Origin: Clostridia bacterium
Lineage (GTDB): Bacteria > Bacillota > Clostridia > Christensenellales > CAG-314
Length of the DNA: 64,000 bases
Reading direction: 5' to 3'
NCBI GenBank assembly: GCA_900769665.1
Contig: CAAGHL010000058.1
Location: 1 to 64,000, forward strand
The first letter of the stretch is position 1. Each line of letters starts with the position of its first letter. Made by a program: the position numbers and the translations under genes. This document shows positions 43,364 to 51,559 of this stretch, piece after piece. The notes below the pieces were generated by a model, which had not been told where the DNA came from, searched no databases, and saw only the letters and a list, made by a program, of their open reading frames with translations.

Positions 43364-45505
43364 ATGAAAAACAAATCCATATTTATCCTATTGCTTGCAT
43401 TGGTTTCCGTATCTTGTTTGGTAATCGGTTGTGCCGCCGCCGTGACGGAAACGTGCAACGTAAAAATACCAAAGGGCGCAGGCTACGTTGTCAACGGTGC
43501 AAAGACTGTAGAAAAAGGCAAAGATTACGTCTTTACCGTGACGGCAAACGAAGGGTACGACATTGCCTCCGTAACGGTCGGCACCGAACGATTGACTGAA
43601 ACCGACGGCAAATATACCATTGCAAACGTTACCGCCGACATCGAAATTTCGGTAAGTGCGCAGCGCAAAACTTTTTCGGTGTTTTTCGTCGGCGAGGGTT
43701 ACGAGGCTAGCGGCGAACCGACGGTTACATACGGAAGCAACTATGTGTTTACTCTTACTATTGCCGACGGCTACGACAAAACCGTCATGCCCGTGGTAAA
43801 AGCCGACAACGACACGCTTGTTGGCGAAAAGGACGGAAACGTTTATGTTTACACAATACAAAACGTTACGTCCGACGTGACTGTTACCGTATCCAATTTG
43901 GTCAAACTTCCGGGGCAACTTGTCGTGCCGAACGAAGTGTTCAATCTCGAAATTGCCAAGCTTACCGCCGAACAACGCAATCAAGGCTACTACTTGCAAG
44001 GCGTTTCGGGCAGTTACAACGGAGTAGAGTGCGACGTCAACGTGGATTTGTCCTCGGTGGTGTGGAATACGGCAGGTTCGTATACAATCACCTATTCGCT
44101 GGAAGGTCACTCCGATGTGACAAAGGTTGCAACGCTCAAATTGTTCGGAACGTTTGTCGTGTCGGATATTGCCATCGATTTGTCGGACGTTACAACTGCC
44201 GTATCTTGTTTGGACGGGTACCAGTATGTTGACCGTGACTTGTATATAGTGAACGGTGAAACGCAAACTTTGCTTACGCCAAAGCAATTTGTTGCCGAAC
44301 AAATCGTTGTCGACGGCAAAAAGGTTTATCGCAGTCACTTTTCGACGGACTATCTGCTTTCGCTCAAGTCGGGCAGTTACAACTTCCGTTTGGTTGATTA
44401 CGTTACGTGCAACATCGGCGAGTTTACCGTTACGCTTACCGATGACGCTGAACCTGCGTATGACTTCGACGCCGACGATATGTATGCCTACGTGGTTGGC
44501 GACAGTTTTGATTTTGTCAAAGCAACGCGGCACGCCAACAGTGCGCAACCCATTGTCGTCAAGTACTTTTTGATCGACGAAAACGGCGTGGAAACCGATT
44601 GTACCGATGGTTACGATTTGCCGAACAAGGCGGGAGGGTACACTTGGACAGTCAAGTACTTCCGTAGCGAAAACGAACTTACGGAATACACAAAGTCGGT
44701 CAAATACCTACTTGTAGACAACTACGGTTGGTCGGGAGCTACCGTGTCGGCGTCAAAAGACGGCAATATCGTGCTTAGCACCGTGGACGGCGACCCGAAC
44801 CAATACACCGACAAAAACGCCGCTATTTCGGCGGAATACATCCGCAAAAACAACACCGTAAACGGCAACTACATGGTGGTCACGTTCAAGGTGACGGATT
44901 ACACTTCGTCGGGTAAATTCGACGCAGGCATTTGGAGTTTGAAGGGTGCCAACAACGACTACATGGGCATTACGCTCAACAAGGTAGGCGACACTCATAA
45001 GGTTTTGCGTATGCTTTCGGGCGGTTCGGTCGACTTTATCATCCGCGACTTTACGGGCTCGCTGGAGATTGTCGGCATTGAATTTGTCACAATTGCCGAC
45101 GGCTTCGGCAATCAAAAGACTAATGCAGGCTACGTCAACACGACGACAGGCGACAACGGACTGGTTACTTCCGCAAATGTGCAATGGACGTCTAACAGCG
45201 ACAACAACAAGTTTAGCATTACGCAAGCCTACTTAGACAAACTTGTTGCGGCGGGTTACACGCAATTTTCGATGGATTTGTCCGCAACGCAAACCAATAT
45301 ATACGTCATTTGCACATATAAAAACGGCAATGCGACAAAGGATGTTGCTAAAAACTATACCGGCGGCAATGTAAACTTTGCGTTGACCACTGTGGACGGA
45401 ACCTTGTCGGAGATAGGCATTGTGATTGTCAATACGCACGACAATACCGTATTTCAGGATTTCAGCGGAACGCTGGAGTTGACAAATATTACCTACACAA
45501 AGTGA
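43364..45505 (+). CDS. Surface lipoprotein with GEGY-type beta repeats
   Basis: A 713-residue lipoprotein with lipobox VIGC (Cys23). Two tandem repeats of about 75 residues (about 25-185) follow the pattern GxGY...G..TVE.GKDYVFTVT..EGYD...V......L....GKYTI.NVT.DI.I.V. The same repeat fills the lipoprotein at 60491. Next come Ig-like domains (about 190-450) and two jelly-roll-like modules in the last 260 residues, the last containing LDKLVAAGYTQFSMDL, also matched in the protein at 60491. No catalytic motif was recognised. It is co-transcribed with the GH38 pair and ends at a terminator. Likely role: glycan binding outside the cell. Confidence 0.75.
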   Translation: MKNKSIFILLLALVSVSCLVIGCAAAVTETCNVKIPKGAGYVVNGAKTVEKGKDYVFTVTANEGYDIASVTVGTERLTETDGKYTIANVTADIEISVSAQRKTFSVFFVGEGYEASGEPTVTYGSNYVFTLTIADGYDKTVMPVVKADNDTLVGEKDGNVYVYTIQNVTSDVTVTVSNLVKLPGQLVVPNEVFNLEIAKLTAEQRNQGYYLQGVSGSYNGVECDVNVDLSSVVWNTAGSYTITYSLEGHSDVTKVATLKLFGTFVVSDIAIDLSDVTTAVSCLDGYQYVDRDLYIVNGETQTLLTPKQFVAEQIVVDGKKVYRSHFSTDYLLSLKSGSYNFRLVDYVTCNIGEFTVTLTDDAEPAYDFDADDMYAYVVGDSFDFVKATRHANSAQPIVVKYFLIDENGVETDCTDGYDLPNKAGGYTWTVKYFRSENELTEYTKSVKYLLVDNYGWSGATVSASKDGNIVLSTVDGDPNQYTDKNAAISAEYIRKNNTVNGNYMVVTFKVTDYTSSGKFDAGIWSLKGANNDYMGITLNKVGDTHKVLRMLSGGSVDFIIRDFTGSLEIVGIEFVTIADGFGNQKTNAGYVNTTTGDNGLVTSANVQWTSNSDNNKFSITQAYLDKLVAAGYTQFSMDLSATQTNIYVICTYKNGNATKDVAKNYTGGNVNFALTTVDGTLSEIGIVIVNTHDNTVFQDFSGTLELTNITYTK

Positions 45506-45548
45506 CAAAAAAACAGGCGGTCTTGCGACTGCCTGTTTGTGATATTTT
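45506..45548 (+). terminator. Intrinsic terminator of the GH38 operon
   Basis: AACAGGCGGTC pairs with GACTGCCTGTT (one G-T pair) around a four-base loop, followed by a T-rich stretch. Confidence 0.75.
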
Positions 45549-45713
45549 TATCATGTGTAAACCATGTGTTTGTCGTCAAATTTTGCGTACGTATTGCGAT
45601 TTTTGCGATAAAAACAATTGATTTCGACAACATTTAATATGCAAAAGCAATGCCGAATAACGCTTTGAAAATGCAATTTGCAGCGAAAAAGATATGTTTC
45701 TGACAACGCTTTC

Positions 45714-46445
45714 TCAGTCGATTTGCGACATAAAATCCCACACAAATTCCGTTTGCGGATTGCGGAGTAGCTCGTGCGGAGTGCCGATTTGTTCCACCTT
45801 GCGATCGTGCATTATGGCAATACGGTCGGCAATGCGTACCGCTTCGCGCAAGTTATGCGTTGCGTATATAAAGGTTACATTGGTTTGAGCATGCAGTCGT
45901 TGCAGTAGAGACAATATGCCTTCGTGGTACATCGGGTCCAGCGCCGACAACGGCTCGTCAAACAAGCAAATCGACGGGTGTTTTGCAAGGGCGCGCGCAA
46001 TGGCAACACGCTGTTGTTGTCCGCCCGACAGGTCGGCGGGTAAACGGGTAAGCAACATCTGTAAACCGAATTGTTCGGCAAGCTCGCTGACTCTCTTGCG
46101 AATTTCGTTGCGTGGATACTTGTTTGCAAAAAGCGGCATGGCAATGTTTTCGTACACCGTTTTGTGCGGAAACAGCGCATAATTTTGGCTGACGTAGGAA
46201 ATATCCTTGTCGCGTTGATCAAGCTCCGCTCCGTCGATGCCGTCAAAAAGTACGCTCCCGAAGTCGTAACTTTCTACTCCGGCAATTACTCGTAGCAACG
46301 ATGTTTTGCCGCAGCCGGATTCGCCTAGCAGTACCAAAAACTCGCCGTCGTTTACCGTCAGCGAACAATCGTACAATGCGACCGTGGTGTTCTTTTTGCG
46401 GTCGGTGTAACTCTTTTGCAGTTTTACGATTTCAATTTTGCTCAT
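45714..46445 (-). CDS. Short sugar/polyamine-type ABC transporter ATPase, probably leaderless
   Basis: A 243-residue ATPase with Walker A GESGCGKTS, Q-loop SQNYALFPHK, signature LSGGQQQR, Walker B ICLFDEP and the switch histidine in YATHN. It lacks the C-terminal TOBE/MalK regulatory domain. It is the only other ATPase near the SBP/permease set at 48742-52633, which has none of its own, and could energise it. The start at 46445 is supported by the promoter at 46452-46480, whose -10 box is only six bases from the ATG, so the mRNA would be essentially leaderless; no ribosome binding site is visible. The longer reading frame would begin upstream of that promoter. Confidence 0.88.
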   Translation of the reverse strand: MSKIEIVKLQKSYTDRKKNTTVALYDCSLTVNDGEFLVLLGESGCGKTSLLRVIAGVESYDFGSVLFDGIDGAELDQRDKDISYVSQNYALFPHKTVYENIAMPLFANKYPRNEIRKRVSELAEQFGLQMLLTRLPADLSGGQQQRVAIARALAKHPSICLFDEPLSALDPMYHEGILSLLQRLHAQTNVTFIYATHNLREAVRIADRIAIMHDRKVEQIGTPHELLRNPQTEFVWDFMSQID

Positions 46446-46451
46446 GCGCAC

Positions 46452-46480
46452 AGTGTAGCAAAAAAATACAAAAAGGTCAA
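46452..46480 (-). promoter_or_regulatory. Promoter of the short ABC ATPase gene
   Basis: On the minus strand TTGACC (46475-46480) and TACACT (46452-46457) with a 17-base spacer. The divergent gene starts at 46481, so the promoter occupies nearly the whole 35-base gap between the two ATGs. Confidence 0.65.
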
Positions 46481-46954
46481 ATGGAAAAATTGAAACAAAA
46501 AAAGGAATATGTAGCAAAGACACAAAAAACGGCTAAGACGGTAGCGTTGCTTGCCGCCGTCATCGGTGTTGCGGTGTGCGTGGCGTTGTTTGTTGCGCAT
46601 GCGCGTTTTGCCGTGTGGGACAAAATTGTTGTGTGCGTGTTTTCTTTGCTTTCGGTGGCGGTTTGCGTTACGGGGTGGGGTGTAAGCGTGTATTACGGAA
46701 ATTACGCAAAGTATCTTGACAAGCTTTCGACTAACATTGTTACGGAAAAACTCACCTTTGCGCAAACAGGGGACAGCGTGGTCAAGTATGGTATGCGATT
46801 CAGTACATTCAAGTTTGTCGCAGACAAGGGAAATACGCTGTTACTGTATGCGTTGGATACCGACAACTTTGTTCCGAAAGTGGACAAATCATACATGGTA
46901 ATGCACTCCGGTGACTTTATTGCGGATATTTGTGAGGTGACGGACGATGAGTAA
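46481..46954 (+). CDS. Small two-helix membrane protein
   Basis: A 157-residue protein with two hydrophobic helices at about 20-41 and 48-72, a basic N-terminus rich in Lys and a C-terminal soluble domain of about 85 residues. I do not recognise the family. AAGG lies five bases upstream of the ATG. It overlaps the next gene by eight bases and belongs to a run of membrane-protein genes between the ATPase and the SBP. Its soluble domain may sit in the cytoplasm. No function can be claimed. Confidence 0.65.
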   Translation: MEKLKQKKEYVAKTQKTAKTVALLAAVIGVAVCVALFVAHARFAVWDKIVVCVFSLLSVAVCVTGWGVSVYYGNYAKYLDKLSTNIVTEKLTFAQTGDSVVKYGMRFSTFKFVADKGNTLLLYALDTDNFVPKVDKSYMVMHSGDFIADICEVTDDE

Positions 46955-47564
46955 CGTTACCAAACAAGCAATCAAGCAAAGTTTTGCCGATTATTGGTGG
47001 ATATACCTCGTGGTGGCAGTGTTGTTGTGTTCGGCATGGCTGTATGCCTTTTATTTGAAAGATAAAATCCGCGACAACGAGCGTTTGCAGATTTTTGTGG
47101 CAGGCGAAATCTCCGATCGAGATTTGGAACGCCGCGCCGAGGAATATTTTGCAAAGGACGGCATATTAGATGTAAATTTGTATGTGTTGTCGCCCGATTT
47201 TAAGGGATTCGATGCGGGGTTTTCGGCACAAGGTTTCCTCAACAGCGACTTGTTGATACTGCCGCAAAGCCTTGTGGAAAAGTATGCCGCATATGCTCTT
47301 GCTTTAGATGGTATCGTAACATTACCCGATGATGTCGAAACTTATTCTATCGACGGCAAAATTTATGCCGTAAAAGTTGGCAGGGTAAATCCCGAGGGAT
47401 ACACGCCGCTGTATGGGTTCGGTTGGATTGACGAAAGAGACGAAGATATGTACGTGCTTTTGTCGCCCAAGTCGCAAAACATCGGCAAACTTAACCCCGA
47501 CGGCAACGCTAACGACAAGCACGCATTGCAATTGTTGCAAATGTTGCTAAATAACGCAATATAG
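46947..47564 (+). CDS. Membrane-anchored protein of unknown function
   Basis: A 205-residue protein with one membrane helix at about 19-36 and an extracytoplasmic domain of about 165 residues. The pattern IFVAGEISD...FSAQGFLNSDLLILPQS is loosely reminiscent of a small periplasmic-binding fold, but the similarity is too weak to name a family. It overlaps the preceding gene by eight bases, so the two are coupled and probably form a complex. Confidence 0.6.
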   Translation: MSNVTKQAIKQSFADYWWIYLVVAVLLCSAWLYAFYLKDKIRDNERLQIFVAGEISDRDLERRAEEYFAKDGILDVNLYVLSPDFKGFDAGFSAQGFLNSDLLILPQSLVEKYAAYALALDGIVTLPDDVETYSIDGKIYAVKVGRVNPEGYTPLYGFGWIDERDEDMYVLLSPKSQNIGKLNPDGNANDKHALQLLQMLLNNAI

Positions 47565-47675
47565 AACATTTTTGTCATACTTTCTGCTGTTGAAATATAC
47601 AATAATGCTTGTTAAAGCGTGCTTTCGGTACGATAGATGTTGTGCGTTGACATTGAAATATCGTTAATTTGAAAA

Positions 47676-48533
47676 ATGGGAAAACTACTTTACAAACTGA
47701 AAAAACAACAATCGGAATGCACCGAACAAAATTTGCCGCACAATCGTTGGCAAGTGTTTTGTGATGTATTGAAGCGTCGTTGGCGTTTTTTGCTTGCGAC
47801 AAGTCTGCTGACGTCGATATTCTGTTTGCCCTACTTTGCGTGGAATTGGATTGTCAACCAAGCTATACGCCAACTTACGCTAAATGCCGAGGTTGTTGAC
47901 TTTGTCAGACTGCTTGCCTACGTCAATACAAAGGGCGTTGTAAATATTGCGCTGTTTGCTTTGTGCGGAGTCGGTATTAGCGGCGGCGTGTACGTTGTGC
48001 AACGTTTGGTATGGGGCGAAGTGGTGTTTGTCGGCGACTTTTGGCAAGGCGTCAAGGATAAACCATGGAAAAACGCCGTTATATTTGCTTTACTTGGCGT
48101 TGCAGTGTGGTGCGTCGAGTTTGTTTTTGTATACGTGCCGTCGGTGGAGATGTCCGCATTTCAGCGCATGCTTATGTATGGTTTCAGTGTGTTGCTTGTT
48201 GCGTATGTTGCGGCGGTGTGCGTGTTTTTTGCCGTGCAAAACGCCGTGTACAATGTCGGTTTTTTCGCTTGTTTCAAAAACAGTTTTGTTCTTGCGCTAA
48301 AAGGACTTTTGCCCGTCGTCGGCTTTGTCGCAGTGGCGGTTTTGCCGCAAACAGTGCCGTTTTTCTTCTACAACACGGTGGTAGACGTTGTCGGTTATGC
48401 GGTTGTTGCGTTGTTTGGCGTAGGTTACGCAACGCTTGTGTTGACGCTTGTCGCCGACTACGTTTTGGACAAGGAAATAAACAGTGTAAACTACCCTCAA
48501 ATTGTGGACAAAGGCATAGTGCGCAACAAGTAG
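47676..48533 (+). CDS. YesL-like (DUF624) multi-pass membrane protein
   Basis: A 285-residue protein with about five or six transmembrane helices and a hydrophilic N-terminus of about 35 residues. The pattern of an initial LATSLLTSIFCLPYF helix, a central FWQGVKDKPWKNAVIF loop and CFKNSFVLALKGLLP resembles YesL/DUF624 proteins, which often accompany CUT1 sugar importers. It lies directly before the SBP gene. A good ribosome binding site is not visible. Assignment to DUF624 is tentative. Confidence 0.55.
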   Translation: MGKLLYKLKKQQSECTEQNLPHNRWQVFCDVLKRRWRFLLATSLLTSIFCLPYFAWNWIVNQAIRQLTLNAEVVDFVRLLAYVNTKGVVNIALFALCGVGISGGVYVVQRLVWGEVVFVGDFWQGVKDKPWKNAVIFALLGVAVWCVEFVFVYVPSVEMSAFQRMLMYGFSVLLVAYVAAVCVFFAVQNAVYNVGFFACFKNSFVLALKGLLPVVGFVAVAVLPQTVPFFFYNTVVDVVGYAVVALFGVGYATLVLTLVADYVLDKEINSVNYPQIVDKGIVRNK

Positions 48534-48585
48534 TTTGGGCAAGGTGCTTATGCAACATTTACACTGTTTTTTGCCACATTTATGT

Positions 48586-48614
48586 TTAAGCATACTTTTG
48601 TCGTATGCTACAAT
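48586..48614 (+). promoter_or_regulatory. Promoter with embedded inverted repeat ahead of the third SBP
   Basis: TTAAGC (48586-48591), 17 bases, TACAAT (48609-48614). An inverted repeat AGCATAC/GTATGCT at 48589-48609 fills the spacer, the expected place for a repressor site. The leader that follows contains a small hairpin, CGTCCC-GTA-GGGACG, at 48658-48672. Confidence 0.55.
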
Positions 48615-48741
48615 GGTAAACGTCGAAGGATAGTGGTTTTTGACAAAATTCGACAAACGTCCCGTAGGGACGAGGTTACAAAAGTAAGCAATTACTTGAC
48701 TACGCAACAGTGGCGTAGGCTACAAAAAAGGAGCAAACGGT

Positions 48742-50493
48742 ATGAAAAAGATATTGAGTATAGTATTGTCGGTTTGCCTGTGCTTGACATTTGTCGTTGT
48801 CTTGACGGGTTGCGCTACAAAATACGACACAAAAACAACAATCGTAATCGAGCCTTACGGCGCGGCAGGCTACGGACTTGCTTGGCTTGACAAACTTGCC
48901 ACCGAGTGGACGGAGGCCAACAAGGATTTGGGCTTCAACATCATTGTCAAGAAGTCCTCCAACAACCTTGCAGGTACGCATCTCAGCCAAATTGCCGCAG
49001 GTAGCACCGATACGGATATTTACATTGCGTCCACAACCGACTACCAACAAGGTTTCTATCGCGATTACTTCGAGGATTTGAGCGACCTACTAGACGTCAA
49101 ACCCGACGGTGACGGCGGACTGACCATCAAGGAAAAAATAAACGATTACGACAGTTGGAAGCAATTGTCCTCCAAGTGGGTGTATGACGCTTCCTCAAAC
49201 AGCTATTCTCTCGAAGGTTGCTACATGTTGCCGCACTCCAAGACGCTTACGGGCATGGTGTACGACCACGACGATTTTGTGGAAAAAGGCTTACTTAGCT
49301 ATGCCGAAAATACGGACGAAGTAAAGGCGGCTTTGACTGAGCAAGGTATTACCTATTCGGTAAACGGTGGCAAATTGGTGTTTGTCGGTAGTACTGACTA
49401 CACCAATTACACCAAGGGCGATTACATTTTGTCCGCCGGTAAGGATGGTGAGTATGGCACGTATGACGACGGGCAACCGCAAACTCTTGCCGAATTTGAC
49501 ACGATGATCAACAAAATCAAGGGTATCGGCGTGCCGTTTATTGCGCAAAACCAAGATGCAAGCTACATCACCTACATCACCGACGCTTACTTTACGCAAT
49601 ATGCGGGTATGGATGCCTACTCCGCAGTGGTTAGTTACGACAGCAATGGAAAAGCAATTGCGCTTGCCGACGGAACGACCGCAACGATAGATATGTCCAA
49701 TGGTTACTTAGCAAACAACGCCAAAGGAATTGCCGAAGCAATAAACTTTACGGCAAAATACTTCAACAAGGGCAATTCGACAGTGTGCAGCTACCAAGCT
49801 ACCGTCGACGCAATGCAACGTGAGTTTGTCACGGGTGGTACGGGGGACGCTAAGGCGACCTTCTACGGCATGGCAATCGACGGCAACTGGTTCGAGATGG
49901 AAGCAGCAAGCACAATGAACACCGCCAACAAGTACTCCGACAAACCGCGTGGGTACGGCGAAGTCGACTACCGCTTTATGTTGTTGCCGACCATCGAAGG
50001 TCAGCTTGGTATCGACGGCGAAGGCAACGGCAGTGTAATGGCGGGTATCGAAAACGGCGGTTTGCTTGTTCGCAAACAAACGGACAGCAACAAGCTTGCC
50101 GCAATCAAGTCCTTTATCGCATACACCCTTACAAACGACGCATTGTCCGACACGACGGCTTCTTGCGGATTGGTACGTAATTACAAATACACAATGACGG
50201 ACAGTCAACTTGCATCCATGACGCCGTTCCAACGTACATGTTACAGTATCTTTACCGATACGGACAACGTCAAGGTGCTAACGGCACGTGCCGACCGCGG
50301 CAGAAACCCGATTTGTTGGTCGGGCGCAACAAAGGTCGAAACGTTGTTTAGCGTTGGCGGACAAACGCCTATCGAAGCAATACTTAGCGGCTCCACGGTG
50401 GAAAGCTGTACTTCCGGCATCAAGGACATGTTTAGTGCCAACAGCTGGGCAAGTGCCGTCACTACAATGAACAATACCCTGCCCAAGAAATAA
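48742..50493 (+). CDS. ABC solute-binding lipoprotein (family 1)
   Basis: A 583-residue lipoprotein with lipobox LTGC (Cys24). The family 1 SBP fold is seen in ATEWTEANKDLGFNIIVKK, GSTDTDIYIAS, MVYDHDDFVEKGLL and EFDTMINKIKGIGVPFIA. It is longer than typical maltose-type SBPs (about 400-450), consistent with binding a larger oligosaccharide. An AAGGAG ribosome binding site is present. The permease genes follow after 104 bases containing a stem-loop, a common arrangement for making more SBP than permease. Substrate unknown; the flanking mannosidases suggest a mannose-rich oligosaccharide. Confidence 0.9.
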   Translation: MKKILSIVLSVCLCLTFVVVLTGCATKYDTKTTIVIEPYGAAGYGLAWLDKLATEWTEANKDLGFNIIVKKSSNNLAGTHLSQIAAGSTDTDIYIASTTDYQQGFYRDYFEDLSDLLDVKPDGDGGLTIKEKINDYDSWKQLSSKWVYDASSNSYSLEGCYMLPHSKTLTGMVYDHDDFVEKGLLSYAENTDEVKAALTEQGITYSVNGGKLVFVGSTDYTNYTKGDYILSAGKDGEYGTYDDGQPQTLAEFDTMINKIKGIGVPFIAQNQDASYITYITDAYFTQYAGMDAYSAVVSYDSNGKAIALADGTTATIDMSNGYLANNAKGIAEAINFTAKYFNKGNSTVCSYQATVDAMQREFVTGGTGDAKATFYGMAIDGNWFEMEAASTMNTANKYSDKPRGYGEVDYRFMLLPTIEGQLGIDGEGNGSVMAGIENGGLLVRKQTDSNKLAAIKSFIAYTLTNDALSDTTASCGLVRNYKYTMTDSQLASMTPFQRTCYSIFTDTDNVKVLTARADRGRNPICWSGATKVETLFSVGGQTPIEAILSGSTVESCTSGIKDMFSANSWASAVTTMNNTLPKK

Positions 50494-50510
50494 AACAAGT
50501 TTACTCTCGC

Positions 50511-50531
50511 GGCGCAGCCGAAAACTGCGCC
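50511..50531 (+). promoter_or_regulatory. Stem-loop between SBP and permease genes
   Basis: GGCGCAG and CTGCGCC pair around a seven-base loop. No T-tract follows. Probably stabilises the SBP part of the mRNA or partly terminates transcription. Confidence 0.5.
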
Positions 50532-50555
50532 GTGTGTAATATGTAAGTGAATTTG

Positions 50556-50567
50556 CAATACGTATTG
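50556..50567. promoter_or_regulatory. 12-bp palindrome CAATACGTATTG
   Basis: A perfect palindrome 30 bases upstream of the permease start. Its core ATACGTAT is the same as in the dispersed element at 283-315 and 4084-4106. Candidate protein-binding site; the binder is unknown. Confidence 0.35.
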
Positions 50568-50597
50568 TAATTTTGTTTACGTAAATCGGAGATAAAA

Positions 50598-51557
50598 ATG
50601 GAAAACATTACCATCCCGAAAAAGAAAAAATTTTCACGGAAGACTAAATCTAACTTATTCGTGCTGTCATTTTTGATTGTGCCGATAGTATTGTTTTTGA
50701 TTTTTTATGTAGCAATCAACCTCAACTCGATATTGTTGGCATTCAGCAATGTCGCATTGGACGGCACTCGTACTTTTGCATGGTTTGCCAACTTTGCAAG
50801 CTTCCTCAAAGGCATATTCAGCGACGGCGCATTGCTTAGCATAAGTATTGTCAACTCGCTAAAAATGTACTTCATCAGCCTTGTTATTTGCATGCCGTTG
50901 TACATCATTTTTTCCTACTTGGTGTACAAAAAGTGTTTTATGCACGGAGCTATACGCGCAATATCCATGTTGCCGCAAATTATTTCCGGCTTTGTGGTGG
51001 GTTTGTTGTTCCTCAACTTTGTGGCAGGCGACAGCGCTCCGATACTTAAAGTTTTTGAGTCGTTGCATATTTTTGTCGACGAAAACGGCAACGGCATCGA
51101 CTTATTGCACAGCTCGCAGTATGCCTTTGGTACGACGATTTTCTTTTCTATTTGGATTTCGTTCGGTACAAACCTGATCGTTTATCCCAACGCTATGAAG
51201 GAAATCAGCAACGAAGTAATCGAAAGCAGTCGTTTGGACGGCGTCAGTACGATGTTCCAAGACTTGCGCTACATTGTGTTGCCGCTAATATTTCCGACAA
51301 TATCTACATTCCTTATCACGGGACTTGCAGGAATATTCAGCAATGGCGGTTCGATACTTACCTTTTACAATGTCAGTGCGCCGGAGTACGTGTACAACAT
51401 GGGTTACTACTACACCAAGTCGGTACTTGCCGCAGGTAGCGAAACCGCCTATCCCGAGCTTGCCGCAGGCGGTCTTATATTAACGGCGATTGTCGCTCCG
51501 TTGACATTGCTGTTGCGTCACCTGTTAGAAAAATACGGACCTACAACGGAGGCGTAA
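50598..51557 (+). CDS. CUT1-type sugar ABC transporter permease (MalF/UgpA-like)
   Basis: A 319-residue membrane protein with about six helices and a Lys-rich cytoplasmic N-terminus. The EAA loop (ESSRLDGVSTMFQDLRYIVLP) is near residue 208. A two-base gap to the next gene indicates coupling with the partner permease. GGAG lies upstream of the ATG. Confidence 0.9.
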   Translation: MENITIPKKKKFSRKTKSNLFVLSFLIVPIVLFLIFYVAINLNSILLAFSNVALDGTRTFAWFANFASFLKGIFSDGALLSISIVNSLKMYFISLVICMPLYIIFSYLVYKKCFMHGAIRAISMLPQIISGFVVGLLFLNFVAGDSAPILKVFESLHIFVDENGNGIDLLHSSQYAFGTTIFFSIWISFGTNLIVYPNAMKEISNEVIESSRLDGVSTMFQDLRYIVLPLIFPTISTFLITGLAGIFSNGGSILTFYNVSAPEYVYNMGYYYTKSVLAAGSETAYPELAAGGLILTAIVAPLTLLLRHLLEKYGPTTEA

Positions 51558-51559
51558 TT

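Noticed and set aside
48658..48672. GC-rich hairpin as a riboswitch
   Set aside because: A single six-base-pair stem without conserved aptamer sequence; too simple to call a riboswitch.
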